This document shows positions 1 through 12,000 of a stretch of 64,000 nucleotides of DNA, piece after piece. The stretch comes from Aselliscus stoliczkanus (Eukaryota; Chordata; Mammalia; Chiroptera; Hipposideridae). Under the pieces are notes generated by a model, which was given only the letters and a program-made list of their open reading frames with translations, had not been told where the DNA came from and did no database searches. The first letter of the stretch is position 1; every line of letters starts with the position of its first letter. The stretch covers positions 8,465,501-8,529,500 of the forward strand of contig CM066736.1 of NCBI GenBank assembly GCA_033961575.1. The letters run 5' to 3'. The position numbers and the translations under genes are program-made.

Positions 1-1514
1 GGCTGGTCTTGGCTCTGGCAGTCATCTATATGCGCCCAGAAGCCATGCCCCTCTGGGTCTGTCTTCATTTCTGCAGGGGGGTGGGGGCTGGGTGTATATT
101 GACACACACTGTACTTTTATGCCAAGAGTCCTGCTTTTGTCCCAGGATCAAACAGCACGAACAAGGCGCATCATTGAGAAACCAGGAGGTGGAGACTTAA
201 TTAATCCTGACCCTCTTGCTCCCAGCTGACAGGCTTTGCCTTCCCTAGGCAGGGTGGGCGTGGGGGTGGGCAGTGGCCTTTCTTTCTGCACAGTGGCATC
301 ACAAGTGTCACTGTGGAGCAAGGATGCCCAGCTTCTCTATCCATTCAGGTTTGGAAAGTTGTGGAACACATGACGTGGTTTACAGTGGAGTGAGGGGGTT
401 TCTGACTTCAGATACTTGTTTCTAGGGGGTTCCCAAAGCATGACTCCTTTGAGAAGGGACCGCACCTTTCCCTCTGCCCATCCCAACAGCCAGGATTCCA
501 ACCAAATGCCAAGAATGGATCCCCAGAGCCTACCTTTGTGCCACATCCTGAGTTGGGTGGACTCAGGTGGACCGTTGCCCTCCCAAGTATGGCTCTGGTA
601 CCCTGAGATGCACAAGGCGATTCGAGGAGGGACAGAGGCTTGATAGGAAGTAACAGCAAAAAGCCAGTCCGTTTTCGGCCAACCCTCTGATCCCAGCACG
701 GAGAAAGGCTCCATAGCGATGACTAGGCCTGCCGCCCGCATCATGCTCCCTGGTCTCCTCGCCTGGGACTCACCCCCTTAGACAGCAGCAGCTTGACAGA
801 ATCCAGAAACACGGTTTCACTTTCATTGTATTGTTATTTTTCCAGTTACCCCTATTTATGACAGGGGTAATAAGCTTTTTCCCATTTTTGGTGGAGACAT
901 AGTTTCCTTCTCAGATGTTTATTTCAGTGACACGTGAGAAGATCAAGGGTAAGTTCATCATCAACTTCTAGTTGTTGTTTTTTTTGAGGGCAGTGTCACT
1001 GGCCCTCATACGTGGGACCCGAACCGGGGCCGCTGGCGTCCCAAGCCAGCGCTTAACCACCGTGCCACTCGGCCGGCCCAACTTCTAGTTCTTGGCAGTG
1101 GATCCATGGGTGCTCATTAAGTTCATATCAATAAATAAGTTAATTAAAACAAAATAAAGGAGGGCCGCCCATAGAGAAGATGAGAGTATGCCATACACCA
1201 ATGAATATGACTGATCCAATTAAAAGGAAAAAACATGAATTGATGCAAGTGAAAATATGAATTTAATTATAATACAGGTGATAGGCAGGTAGCAAACTGT
1301 GAAGGCATCTGCTACCGAATCATTTGGGAAGCTAAGGCTTTAAAAACCCAGAAAGGTTTAGGCCAGGTCGCTGCCCCTGGGAACAGCCAGCATTGCTGTC
1401 TTTTAAAGAGGGCTCTCCACCCCCACCCCTGCTTTGCACCATCCTGCGCATTGGGGGTGGGGAATGGACACTCAGGGACTGGGATGTGACTTTGGTTGTG
1501 TTGGGGACCCACAG
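1..1514 (+). other. CFAP73: CFAP73 intron (inferred)
   Basis: No coding exon is recognisable here. The stretch precedes the acceptor of the CFAP73 terminal exon and I infer that it is the last intron. The previous human exon ends with residues like EGQLEH and I could not find a counterpart, so it presumably lies left of the window. It contains a short SINE at 974-1079 and otherwise low-information sequence. Confidence 0.55.
974..1079 (-). mobile_element. Short tRNA-headed SINE (A-short type)
   Basis: Read on the minus strand it starts GGCCGGCCGAGTGGC, has a B-box-like GGTTCGGGTCCC, ends AGTGACACTGCCCTCA and runs into an A-tail. It is flanked by a perfect direct repeat CAACTTCTAGTT (962-973 and 1079-1090), so this ~106-bp form moved as a unit of its own. 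Confidence 0.85.
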
Positions 1515-1592
1515 GTCAAACAGTTCATCCTGGACCTGTCTGCCATGCTGGCCAGCCTTCCTCAGGCCCAGCCCGCTGCGCCGGCCCCCTAG
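1515..1592 (+). CDS. CFAP73: CFAP73 terminal coding exon (partial gene)
   Basis: An acceptor (CCCACAG, AG at 1513-1514) opens a 26-codon frame ending in TAG at 1590-1592. It encodes VKQFILDLSAMLASL followed by a Pro/Ala-rich tail. This matches the C-terminus I remember for human CFAP73 (VKLFMQDLSAMLAGL, then AEPAAPAS). CFAP73, formerly CCDC42B, is a coiled-coil protein homologous to Chlamydomonas MIA2 and linked to the modifier-of-inner-arms complex of motile-cilium axonemes. Only this last exon is present. The location immediately 3' of convergent DDX54 agrees with human synteny. The family call rests on 25 residues plus synteny. Confidence 0.8.
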   Translation, partial: VKQFILDLSAMLASLPQAQPAAPAP

Positions 1593-2483
1593 CCTGCCCC
1601 AGGTGAGCGAGGGGGGAGGGGGCAGCAGGGGGGGGACCAAAGACATCTCCTGCTGGGGAGGAGGTACATATTTCCTGTGGGGTGCAGGCTGAGTGGCTCT
1701 CATCTGAAGTTGGGAGGGCTGTGCCCACTCAGATTGCTGTGGAGGTGACATGAGGGACACACAGCAAGTACTCAGGGCTCTGTGGGGGAACCAACCCCGA
1801 ATCCACCATGTGGCCTAGGACCAGGGCGGAAGGGGCATTAAACACGCTGATGTGTGTCAGGTGCTTGCAATGGGGCCTGGTGCAAATTCTAGTAAATTCT
1901 AGATGAGTGGAAAGCCAAGAAACATCCATAGGACGAGCAGGAGGGTCTCAGGGGCAGACGCTCATTCACAGGACACCTGCTCACAAAAGCTCCTCCATCG
2001 TGAACTGGCACTGGGTGCCCACCGGCCTGAGAGTCCAGCCGCTGGAGGCTGCCCTTGACCTTCCCAGGACCCATAGGGGCTGAAGAGCACAGGGTCTGGA
2101 GCAGGACAAGAGGACCTCTGGGTGTGTGGCGGGCAGTGTTAACAGCCAGAGAGGAGCAGCTCTGCCCTTTACCCCTGGGCTCTGCGTCTCATCTCCCCAC
2201 CACAGTCCACTCCCAGCTGCCGGGCTGACCTGGCAGGAAGGGGACTGACTACCAGCCTCGGGGCTCTCCCACTTGGGCAACGGACCCGTCCTCTGAGCCT
2301 CGTTTTCCTCATCTGCAAAATGGAGACACCAACAGAACCCACCCTCAGGGGATCCCTGGTGGGATCACGCAGGGCTTGCCCACATGCTGTCAACTTACCC
2401 ACACATGGCTGGGATTTGAGTGTCTGGGTCTGTCCCTTCCAGCCCCGCGAGTAGACTGCACTCCTGGTCTGCCAGAGGTGCTC

Positions 2484-2497
2484 AATAAACGTTTATT
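2484..2497. terminator. Palindromic bidirectional poly(A) signal between CFAP73 and DDX54
   Basis: AATAAACGTTTATT is a perfect 14-bp palindrome, so AATAAA is read on both strands. It is the first AATAAA I see after the CFAP73 stop (1592, + strand) and also after the DDX54 stop (2833, - strand). The surrounding GGTGCTCAATAAA resembles the 3' end of MIR/L2 repeats, so the signal may be repeat-derived. Its use by either transcript is inferred. Confidence 0.55.
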
Positions 2498-2832
2498 ACT
2501 TAGAAATACATCAGTGGGCCTTAAGCACTCAGGGCTCAGACCCATGTGGTCACCTCTGAACCCAGAACACATGGAAGCAGCAGGAGCCGAGTGGCCAGCC
2601 AGGCCTTGCTGGCAAACTCCTATGCTCCCTTCAAGACCCTGCTCAGATGTCTCTGTCTTAGGCACAGGCAGCTGCTGTCCCTCTGTGGCCGCGCGGCACT
2701 CCTTTTCATGGATGATGGTTCCTGCGGGGAGCTCCCCGGACGCCTGGCACAGGGCCAGGCACACGGTACACAGGGAGCGTTTGCTGACGTCCAGGCGTGG
2801 ACCTAGCGAGAGCCCGAGTGGCCCGCTCACCC

Positions 2833-3065
2833 TCACATCCTCTTCCTCATCTTGCCCTTCTTGGAGTGGGTGCCCCGGCCGAAGGCGCCCTGCTGCAGCT
2901 CCTGGGCACGGCGCCGGTTGCGGGTGGAGAGCTGCTTGAGGCCCCCACGCTGCAGGAAGCGCACCTTCTGGGCCCGGCGCCGCTGCTTCAGGATCTGTTG
3001 CTTCGTCTTGAGCTCGGAGCGCACGCGGCCAGCGGGGGTGCCCGGCGGGCGAGGCCGGGAGGTGC
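2833..3065 (-). CDS. DDX54: DDX54 exon 20 (terminal coding exon)
   Basis: Residues 802-878 and stop. Minus-strand acceptor CCCCTCAG precedes GCACCTCCCGG. Encodes [17 protein letters not shown] and the terminal KKGKMRKRM, closely matching the human tail. Highly basic, consistent with nucleolar RNA binding. Confidence 0.96.
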
Positions 3066-6000
3066 CTGAGGGGCAGGGATTCAGGCGGCTCGGCCTCTGG
3101 GTACACTTCCACGGGATTCTCCTCCCAGAAGCCTCCAGGCTGCTCCCCTGCCCCCCACTCCCACTCTGCATTCACTGCTGTGGCCTCAGCCTCTGGCACA
3201 TAGTAGGTACTTAATAAAGCTTATGTAATCTACTATAGTGGTCAAGAGTATGGAACCTCAAGCCAGAACTGCTGGGGTTCAGATCCCAGCTGCGGCCTCT
3301 GGGACCCTGGGCAAGCCACTTAACTTCTCTGTGCCTCAGTTTCCCCCTTGGTGAATTACTGAATAACTGCACCTACCTCATGGTGCAACTCCTCTTAATG
3401 AGGAGTCAAGGAGTTAATACCTATGTGTACAGTGCTCAGAGCTGTCCCATTGCCAGGGACTCCTAGGTGTAACTGTTATGATTATAAATCCTTCAACAAA
3501 GGTTGACTGAGCACCCGCTCTATGCCGGGCACAGGGGACCCAGCAGCGACTGAGAGAGACTCCAACCTTGTCCGTGGACTGCATGCTCTAGGCTTGTTAG
3601 ATGAAAAGAGGATGCGGCCTAACCTTCCTTTGTCAGGAGAACAATCAGGAGGCCAGAGAGGAGAAGCGGCTGGTCTGAGGTCACACAGCAAAGCGGCGGC
3701 AGCAGAGGCCAGTGTCCCGCCCCGCCTGCTCTGTCTGGTCTCCGAGGCGCTCACCCCGGCCTTCCTGGCTCCCTCCGAGGCCCTGCGTCCCCCTCCTCTC
3801 CTGTGCCCCCTCGCCCTCCCGGCTCCTCCCTACCCAGCGACCTTGGCAGGGCTCCCAGACAGATGGTCATTAAGGCGGCCCCCGATGTGTCCACTGAGGC
3901 CAGGACACCTGACAGGACCCATCACCTCCCACGAGGACCAAGCACGGGAGGAGAGCTGCTTTGCCCACAGCCACAGCCACCCTCACCCCCGGCCCAGTGG
4001 GCACACAGCAGCGGCCTGCTCCTCCCCAGGGGAGGCAGAGAGAGCGGGGGAGCGACAGAGCCTGGGAGATGTGTGTGTGTGGAGCGCGCACATGCCTGCA
4101 CACACGTGGAGAGGAAGGAAGACAATGAGACAGATGAGGAGAGAGACAGAAAGACAGAGACAATAGAGAAAGACTGAGAGATGGGAAGAGAAATGGGGGG
4201 GTGGGGGGACAGTCAGGGATGGGAAAGAGAAAGAGAAGGACAGAGAGGAAGCGTCAGAGAAAATCAGAGACAGAAACAGAGAGAGCTAGAGAGGGAGAAG
4301 CACAGCAGATACCACCAGCCAGAGGGCAAAACGCTGACAGACGGAGAGGCGACCACGCAGAGCGCGCACAGGAGACCCTGAGGGAGGCGGGGGACAGCCA
4401 CAGGGGCCGTGACAGGGAACAGGCCACAGGCTACAGGACGCAAACGCACAGAGACACCGACGAGGCAGGGACCAGCCCTGTGGGATTGGGGTGTGCGGGG
4501 AGGTGACAAGCAGGGCTAAGGCCCACCCCAGAGCCTGGGACACCGTCCCATGTTCCTCTCTCCCCAGGGAAAGCCCCTGTGGGAGGGCAGGCAGCGGGGT
4601 GGCCCAGGGCCAGTCACTGCCCCTCGTGACCCACTTCAGAGTCCTGGCCTGGAAGAGGGGTATTCGCAGGCTTCTCACCCCAGGTCATGTGTGGCAAGTG
4701 GCCAGCACAGAGCCCTTCTCCACACGGCAAGTGGGGGCCTTCTGCGACAGCAATCTGGGAGTGAGGGGACTCCGGCCCCTGCCTTCAGGGCCTGCCAGAG
4801 CCCTGAGGGGCTGACTCAGGTCCCGGCATGCAGGACAGCTGGCCCATCTTGTGGTCATTAAGCAGACAGACAGAGCAGTTCAAATCCCACCTTAGCCTGC
4901 CACCGACAGAGGGACCCAGGCGGCATCAAAGAGGACCAAGTTCTCAGATGACCAAATGCTACCACTTGCCAACCTGTTTTGAAGCATATCCTACCTTGGC
5001 CTCGGCCCCGCTTCCCTCGTCTTCCGTGCGGGACTCGCCCGTCGGATGCCCCTTCCTCCTCCGAGTCACAATCATCGATTTTCTGTTTCTGCTTCCACTT
5101 TTGATAGCTGGGAAGCCGAGTTAAGGAGGCTGCTTGTGGGAAGCCCTTGGGAATCCTGGGCTGGGAGAAGGCCCCGCCCCTCCGCAGGAGACTGGGGGTG
5201 GCTGTTGGCCCGCCCCCCACACAGGGGGGGGGAAGCCGCTTAGCCCCGCCCCTCAGGATACAGGTCTCTCTTATAGGAGCTGCTGATGTAGCGGCCACTT
5301 TCTGTCTTGATCTTCTTCTTGTCCTCCTGTCCCGACTGTCCCACAAACCGCTTCTTCTTCCGGTCCCTGCAGGGGAAGACGTTGGGAGGGCTGCCGTGGA
5401 GGGAGGCGGCCAGCTCCTCTTGGGGCCTGTTTCCTCCCCGACCCTCTCACTGGGTTGTTGGAGGATTCCCGAAAAGCGGAGTGGCCATGCCTGGCATGCA
5501 GTAGGTGCTCGATACGGGCCCGTCCCCTGCCCCTCCTCGCTTTTCCCTGGTAGTCCAGGTCTCAAAGGCAGTGTGCGGATCATTAGGAACTGGGGGCTTG
5601 GGTCGGGGCAGGGTTCCCAACCCCCATTCTGCCGCCTCTTAGCTGAGTGTTTGTGTGTGTGTGTGTGGGGGGGGTTCACCGTCCCTGCTGTGTGTAACCA
5701 CAGGTGTACAAGACAAAGGGGTCATCTTGCCTGCTGTGTGTGATCGCCTGGGGAGAGGGTGGGGGTCATAGGTCACAGCCCATGCTGTACAGGATCTATT
5801 TCCCGTTCGAGGGGTCAGAGGGGAGTCAGAACAGGCAGGAGGCGCACGCCGGGTGTGTGGGGCCCCGTGGCCGACAGGAGGCATGGAAGGGCTGTGCCCG
5901 GTGCTCACTCACCACTTGAACTGCTGCTGGCCCCTGGTCAGGTTCCGGGTCTCATCCCCCATCAGGTCCAGGACAGCGCCAGCCGCCTGCTGCTCAAAGG

Positions 6001-9000
6001 CGCCCCCATCCCCGCCGACTCTCAGGCTGTGGGGGGTGGGGGGGAGACACCGCAGGGTTGATGGGGGCCCATCAGGCCCTGCCTGCCACACACAACCACC
6101 CAGGCCGGCTGGCCACTCACCCCCGCTCGCTGTCGAAGTCCTTGGGCCGGTAGGGGACGTAGAAATCCTGGTCCCGCTGCCGGGCCTCTTCCCTCTGCCT
6201 CTTAGCTCCCCAGGCAGGTCCTGGCCGCTGCTGCTGCCGCTGCCGCTTCCGGCACATGACCTCTGGGAAGACGTCCTGGCAGACCAAGGCCCAGTCACAT
6301 CTGCAGCTCCCGGGAGCCCACCTGCCCCCCACAACCAGTCCAGCTAGAGCCGAGGGCCAGGGCCTCTGTGACTTTACATGCTGGGTGTTGCCTTCAGACC
6401 CTCCACTTCCTCCTCTGCACTGCAGCACCGGTTGGGGGCGGGGCTCGGGTGCCACCCGGGGGGACCGTGTTCCAGTCTCAGCTTGCTCTCCCAGGCTGTA
6501 CGCCCAAGGCGCTGCCCTTCTCGGGTCTGGCCTTGCTTTATATGTCAGGGACTAGTCCAGGGGTTTTCAACTGAGCGTTTTGGCTCCAGAATCTTCTGTC
6601 CAAATCAAATGCAAGAGGCGTGGGCTGGTGGGTGAGCAGGCAGGCCTAGGACCTGCCACCACGCAAGCAGGACACCTCTGCAGTCCCTGGCCTGCCTCCT
6701 GGCACGAAGCCCACTGTCTGATGGTGCCTGCCAATGGTGATGATGACGAAGACACACCCACCACAGGGAACCTGTCACATGCTGTCCGGCATCTGCCCTG
6801 CAGGCCCAGGCCCAGGTGCCACAGTCACTCAGCTGCAGCGCCCTGGTCCACAGTGCTCTGAAAACCAGCTTTCCTGCAATTCACTTGGTAGCAGGAGCTG
6901 ACCAGAGCCGATGAGAGGCTGTCTAGTTGGTGTCTATCTCATCTGTGAGGGGACCAGCGTGTCGCGTGGCAGAACCTCTGGTGACACCCCAGGCCCCGCT
7001 GAGATGTTATATCATTCCCGGTGCACCTCTCCTAAAGATTCTGAATCGCAAGACACATCTGGCTGCCAGGGTTTCAGGCGAGGGATGGTGGGCCAAGACA
7101 ACAACCCCACTCTGCAGATGGGAAGGCTGAGGCGCTGGTCTCCACAAGAGTCAGGGGCGGGACTGGGATTCCTGCGTGCACCCCCAGCAACTGCCCTGAG
7201 CCCCGAGGACCCGACCTACCCATCCCCCCACCCCCAGGCCCAGACTCCAGGGTCCCCAGGGTGGGGCCGCTACCTCCACATTCTCTCCTGCGGCCTCCTC
7301 CTCCTCCTCAGGCAGTTCCTCTTTTGGTGCTGGGCAGCTCGGGGCTGGGCCAGCTGGGCCCTCCTGCCGCCCCTGCTGGAAGCGGGCGATGGCCTTGCGG
7401 TCCTTCTGCCGCTTGGCACGCATCACCTGGCTGCTCAGGTCCCGGTTGGAGGCGTTGATCTCAAAGATGGTCTGTGAAGGGGACACCCCAGTCCTTCATC
7501 CACTGGCCTCTCCTCCCCAGTTCCACCCTCACCAGCCTGGTGGGCTCTCTACAGCATTCCTCCCCAAGTACTTTCAACCCTACCAGGTGGGTGCTCTCAT
7601 TATCAGCAATTCACCATTAGAAAGGGAGCCCCAGAGAAGGTAAGTGATCTGCTGAAGGTCATACAGCCGGGACGGGCCAGAGCTGGGGGCTCAGCCCAGG
7701 TTCACCTGGCTTTGGAACCAGCGCTCTTAACCATGACACTCCAGCTGCCTTATCCTGATGCCACTCCTGGGCAGGTTTTCCCCTGCTTTTGTGCACACCT
7801 CCCCGAGGTACAAGATTGGGGTGTTCATGGGAGGCAAGGGGAGGCGAGCGGCTAAGGAAAGCCAGCTTCTCAGGCCTCTGAAAGGCCTAGGGCATGTCAC
7901 TCCCGCTGTGAGCCTCAGTCTCCCGATCTGAAAGTGGCAGGAAATGGCTGCCACATGGGGCACCTGCTGTGGACCCGCAGGGATGGTTCCAGACCCAGGG
8001 GCGTCTCTCAGGGTGCTGACAGAGCTGCAGATAAAGAAGCTGCAAACTCAGCTGGAAACCCCTGTGGGGGCCAGGAGCTGGCGCAGAGTTCCTGCCCGGC
8101 CGCCACTCACCGCCCGCGAGCGGTAGTTCTTGATGCTGTCCACCAGCCTCAGCCTCTGCAACTCCTTCTCCTCGAAGCGCGAACCTGTTGGGGGGAGAGA
8201 GGCGTGAGGCCAGGGCTCCGCCCTGCAGGGCCCGCCCTCGCCCCAAACCCCGCGACTCACTGAAGAGGGGGTGCAGGCCCAGCGCCGCGAGGTCCAACTC
8301 CTTGGCCCGCTTGATGGACTCGGGGGAGGGCGCCGGCCTGGAGCGCACGTACTGCTGCTGGGCGTTGTCCGCCACGTGGCCCAGGCCCCGGAGTTCCAGC
8401 GACGCCTCCAGGGTGTTCTGCAGGCCGCAGTCCTCCTCGTCCACCACGCTCTGCGGCACCCGGCCCAGCACGCCGTCCACGCCCACCGCACCTGCCACCC
8501 CACTCTGAGCGGAGTCGGAGGCCCGCCTTCCGGCCCCCGCGCCCCCCAACCCCGCCTCCCCTCCCGCGCCCCACTCTGGCCCCTGCATCACAGAATGAGC
8601 CCTATGTTGCTGTGTATTGTGTAGTTAGGGCTACGATGGCTGAGTCTGTCCTAAACATGCACAGATAGGTTTTTTCTTGTCATTATTCCCTAAGCAATAC
8701 AGTTTCACAACTATGTAGCATCTACATTGTGTTAGGTGTTACAAGTAATCTAGATATGGTTTAACGCATACAGGAGGATTGTCTAGGGTTAAATGCAAAT
8801 ACTATGCCATTTTATATAAGGGACTCATGCAGCCTCGTATTTTGGGATCTGTGGGAGTCCTGGAACCAATCCTCCCTCCCCCCAGATACTAAGGGACAAC
8901 CGTATAGGGACCTTCTGGCTGGGGTCAAATCCAGTCCCACCCCCTACCAAAGCTAGGACAACTTTGTCCCCAAACCGAACCATGAACTCCACGAGGGACC

Positions 9001-12000
9001 CCCACTCACCTGAGGGCTCCTCGTGGGGGAGGGCGAGGGCGAGGGCACGGCCCAGGAACAGGTGCAGGTCCAGGAGGTAGGGAACCTCATCTGGGGCCAC
9101 CAAGGAGTAGGCTGTGCCACTTCGGCCGGCTCGGGCCACGCGGCCTGTGGGAGGAGGTGGTCAAGCTTCCGCAAAGCAAAAAGACCTCCCAGCCCAGCAC
9201 AAGTCCCACCTGCCCAACCCTAAGGGTGCAAGCCAGGCCAAGGCTGCACCTTGCTGAGCTGCTGTCCCCTCCTATGAAAGGGGAAGGGCACCAATGGTCG
9301 CCAGGGTTACCTGCACGGGACTGCATGAGCCAACTCCGTGCTCTGGGAAGCTAGCCGAGATAAAGAGAAGCCTCTGTTCATTGTCAGCATCAAAAGTCCT
9401 CAGCATCCCTATTTTGGGGGATTTCCCCCTAAAAGGTTACCAGGGATGCAAAGATTCTTACACAGGGTGTCTACTGCAGCTCTGTCTGGAATAGTCCCAA
9501 GTTAGAAACCACTTAAAGACTTAAGAAGAGCAGACTGGTTAAGCTAATTAGCTAATAACCACATGGTGGGAGTTTACAGCAGAGAAAAGGGGTTGGCAAA
9601 TGAGCCCAGTGGCCATATCCCATCCTGCTTGTGTGTGTGAATAAAGTTTTATTGGCACACAGTCAAGCTCCTTCATTTACATACCATCTATGGCTGCTTT
9701 CATGCTACAAGGGCCGAGATCGGTAAGAGACTACGGCCCATGAAGCCTAAAATATTGACTCTCTGGTCCTTTACAGAAATAACTTGCTGACCTGCCATAG
9801 AGTAACATTTAACAGCGAACAGAAAAGCTGCATGACATACACTGACGCAAGCAAAAGGTAACAGAAAACACGTGCAGCGTGATTCTGAGTTTGTGTTAAG
9901 TAAATCCATGTGCAGCATTTCATTTTGGCTTGTTTCTGTATCCAGCAAAAACGAAGTGTCACCCCATTTGGAAGATTCATTTGGGGGTGGTCTGATGTAC
10001 ACTGTAGGTCACGCGGTGCCCAAGAAATTCCCTTTGGGGGTTCTGGGTACCCCTCAAGGAAAGCACAGGGCCAGCTCTTTCCAAAGTAGGGCACAGCAAG
10101 CAGCAACCAACAGGGAGATGAGCCCCCAGACATGCAGCTGGGGATCCAGGAGGGGGCGCCCATGAACCCCATCTGGAGGTCCAGCCACCTCTCCAGGGCC
10201 CGCCGTGGGCGGCCAGAATTCCCTTGTTCTAGGACGTCCAATCATAGGCAGGACTCCGAGTCCCTGGGCCTCGCTTTTCCCACCTGTCGCGGCGGGAGTC
10301 CAGCCCTGCATCCTCAGCGGCCCTGCCGGCTCCTTACCCACGCGGTGCAGGAAGAGCTTGCCCTTGGCCGGGAAGCTGTAGTTGATGACGTTGTCCAGCA
10401 GCGGGATGTCCAGGCCCCGGGCGGCCAGGTCAGTCACGATGAGGGCGGAGCACTTGCCGTGCGTGAACTTGGCGAGGTTGATCTTGCGCGCCGTCTGGTC
10501 CAGGGCGCTGTAGATGTGGGCGCAGCTCACCCCCTGCGTCGTCAGCAGCTGCTCAGAGCCAAGATGGGAGGGGGGCGAGGGGTGAGGAGGACACTTGCAG
10601 GAGAGAGGAGAGGAGTCTGGGCAGGGGCGAGGACGCCATGACATGGTGGGGAGCCTCATCCTGTCACTCATAAACTGCGTGACCTTGGTTTGGGCACGTT
10701 ACCTAACCTCTCTGTGCCTTCACTGTCCTCATCTGTAGAGTGGGGAGAGCAACTGTTCCTTCCTTGTAGCAATGTGATGAGAATTAAATAAGGTAATACA
10801 CACACAGCGCTGAGAACAGGGCCGGGAACATAGGACGTAGGGTAAAAGGGTTTAACGACTCTTTAAAAATGACTATTTTGGTCTCATTCATCAGTGACCC
10901 CAGCAGCTGCACCCACGGAGGAAGCACCGTTAAAAGTATGTCAAGTAAGTGAAACCCAGTGGACTGTATCCTCAGACAACAGAGCCCAGGTGTGGCTCAC
11001 TGGGGGTGGGCGACACTGAGTGGAAGGGGCCCCAGCAGCCTTCTGGGCACCGGGACGCCCCACGCTTTATGTGGCCGAGGATCCCAGGTGTACACACAAG
11101 GAAAAACTCATCAAGCTGCTCATGTAAAATGAGGGCACTTTACACAGTGTACTGCACGCGGGGTCTGTCTTGATTTTAAAAAGCAGAAAATGGGACACTG
11201 AAAATCTAGAGCAAAATGATACGCTGGCTAGGAAATACTTCAAGATAACCTGGATGGAGGGGAACAGCTGAATCAAGACTAGCCGTGAGTTGATAACCGA
11301 GTATCTCGGGGTTCACTATGCTATTTTCTAACTTTAGTATGCGTTTGAAATTTTTTTTTAAATAAAAAGTTTAAAAGAATAAAAAAAAAAATATATACCA
11401 AGCCCTGGCCAGGCCCGTGTCCCGCTCTCGTGCTGCCCTCTGGTGGCCAGACCTGGAACTGCAGCCACAAGCTAAAAACGGAGGTGCAGGTCCGAGGAGG
11501 GCGATCCGAGGGGGTCTCGCCCAAGGCCCTCTCACCTCACTGAGGTACTCGGCATGGTGCTTCGTGGCCACGAACACCAAGGTCTGGTCCTGGGGTCGCA
11601 CCACATTGCGCAGCAGGTGGAGCAGCACAGCAGCCTTGGTGTCCTCACGCACGATGAAGAAGGAGGTCTGTGGGGAGGGGGGCCATATGGGTTGGCTCTG
11701 GGGGCCCCAGGCAGGGCTGTGGGGAGCGGTATGGGCGTAGCCTCACCTTGAGCTGCTCGTTGAGTTTAGTGTCCACGTCTAGCCGGATGAGCACGGGCTC
11801 CGTGAGGCCTGCGGTCGGCACAGAGGAGGGTGGAAGGGAGTCACTGAGGAAGGAGTCTCCTGGGCCCCAACCCGAGGCCCTGCCTCCAGCCCTGCTCCCC
11901 TGCTCACTCACCCGCCCGGGCGAACTCCACCAGCATTTTGGGCAGTGTGGCGGAGAACAGGACGGTCTGGTGGCCCCCGGGGAGGCGGCTGATGATCTCC

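Noticed and set aside
2390..3199. A 269-codon minus-strand frame overlapping the last DDX54 exon
   Set aside because: It is in a different frame from the clearly conserved DDX54 tail and has no recognisable protein; a GC-rich shadow.
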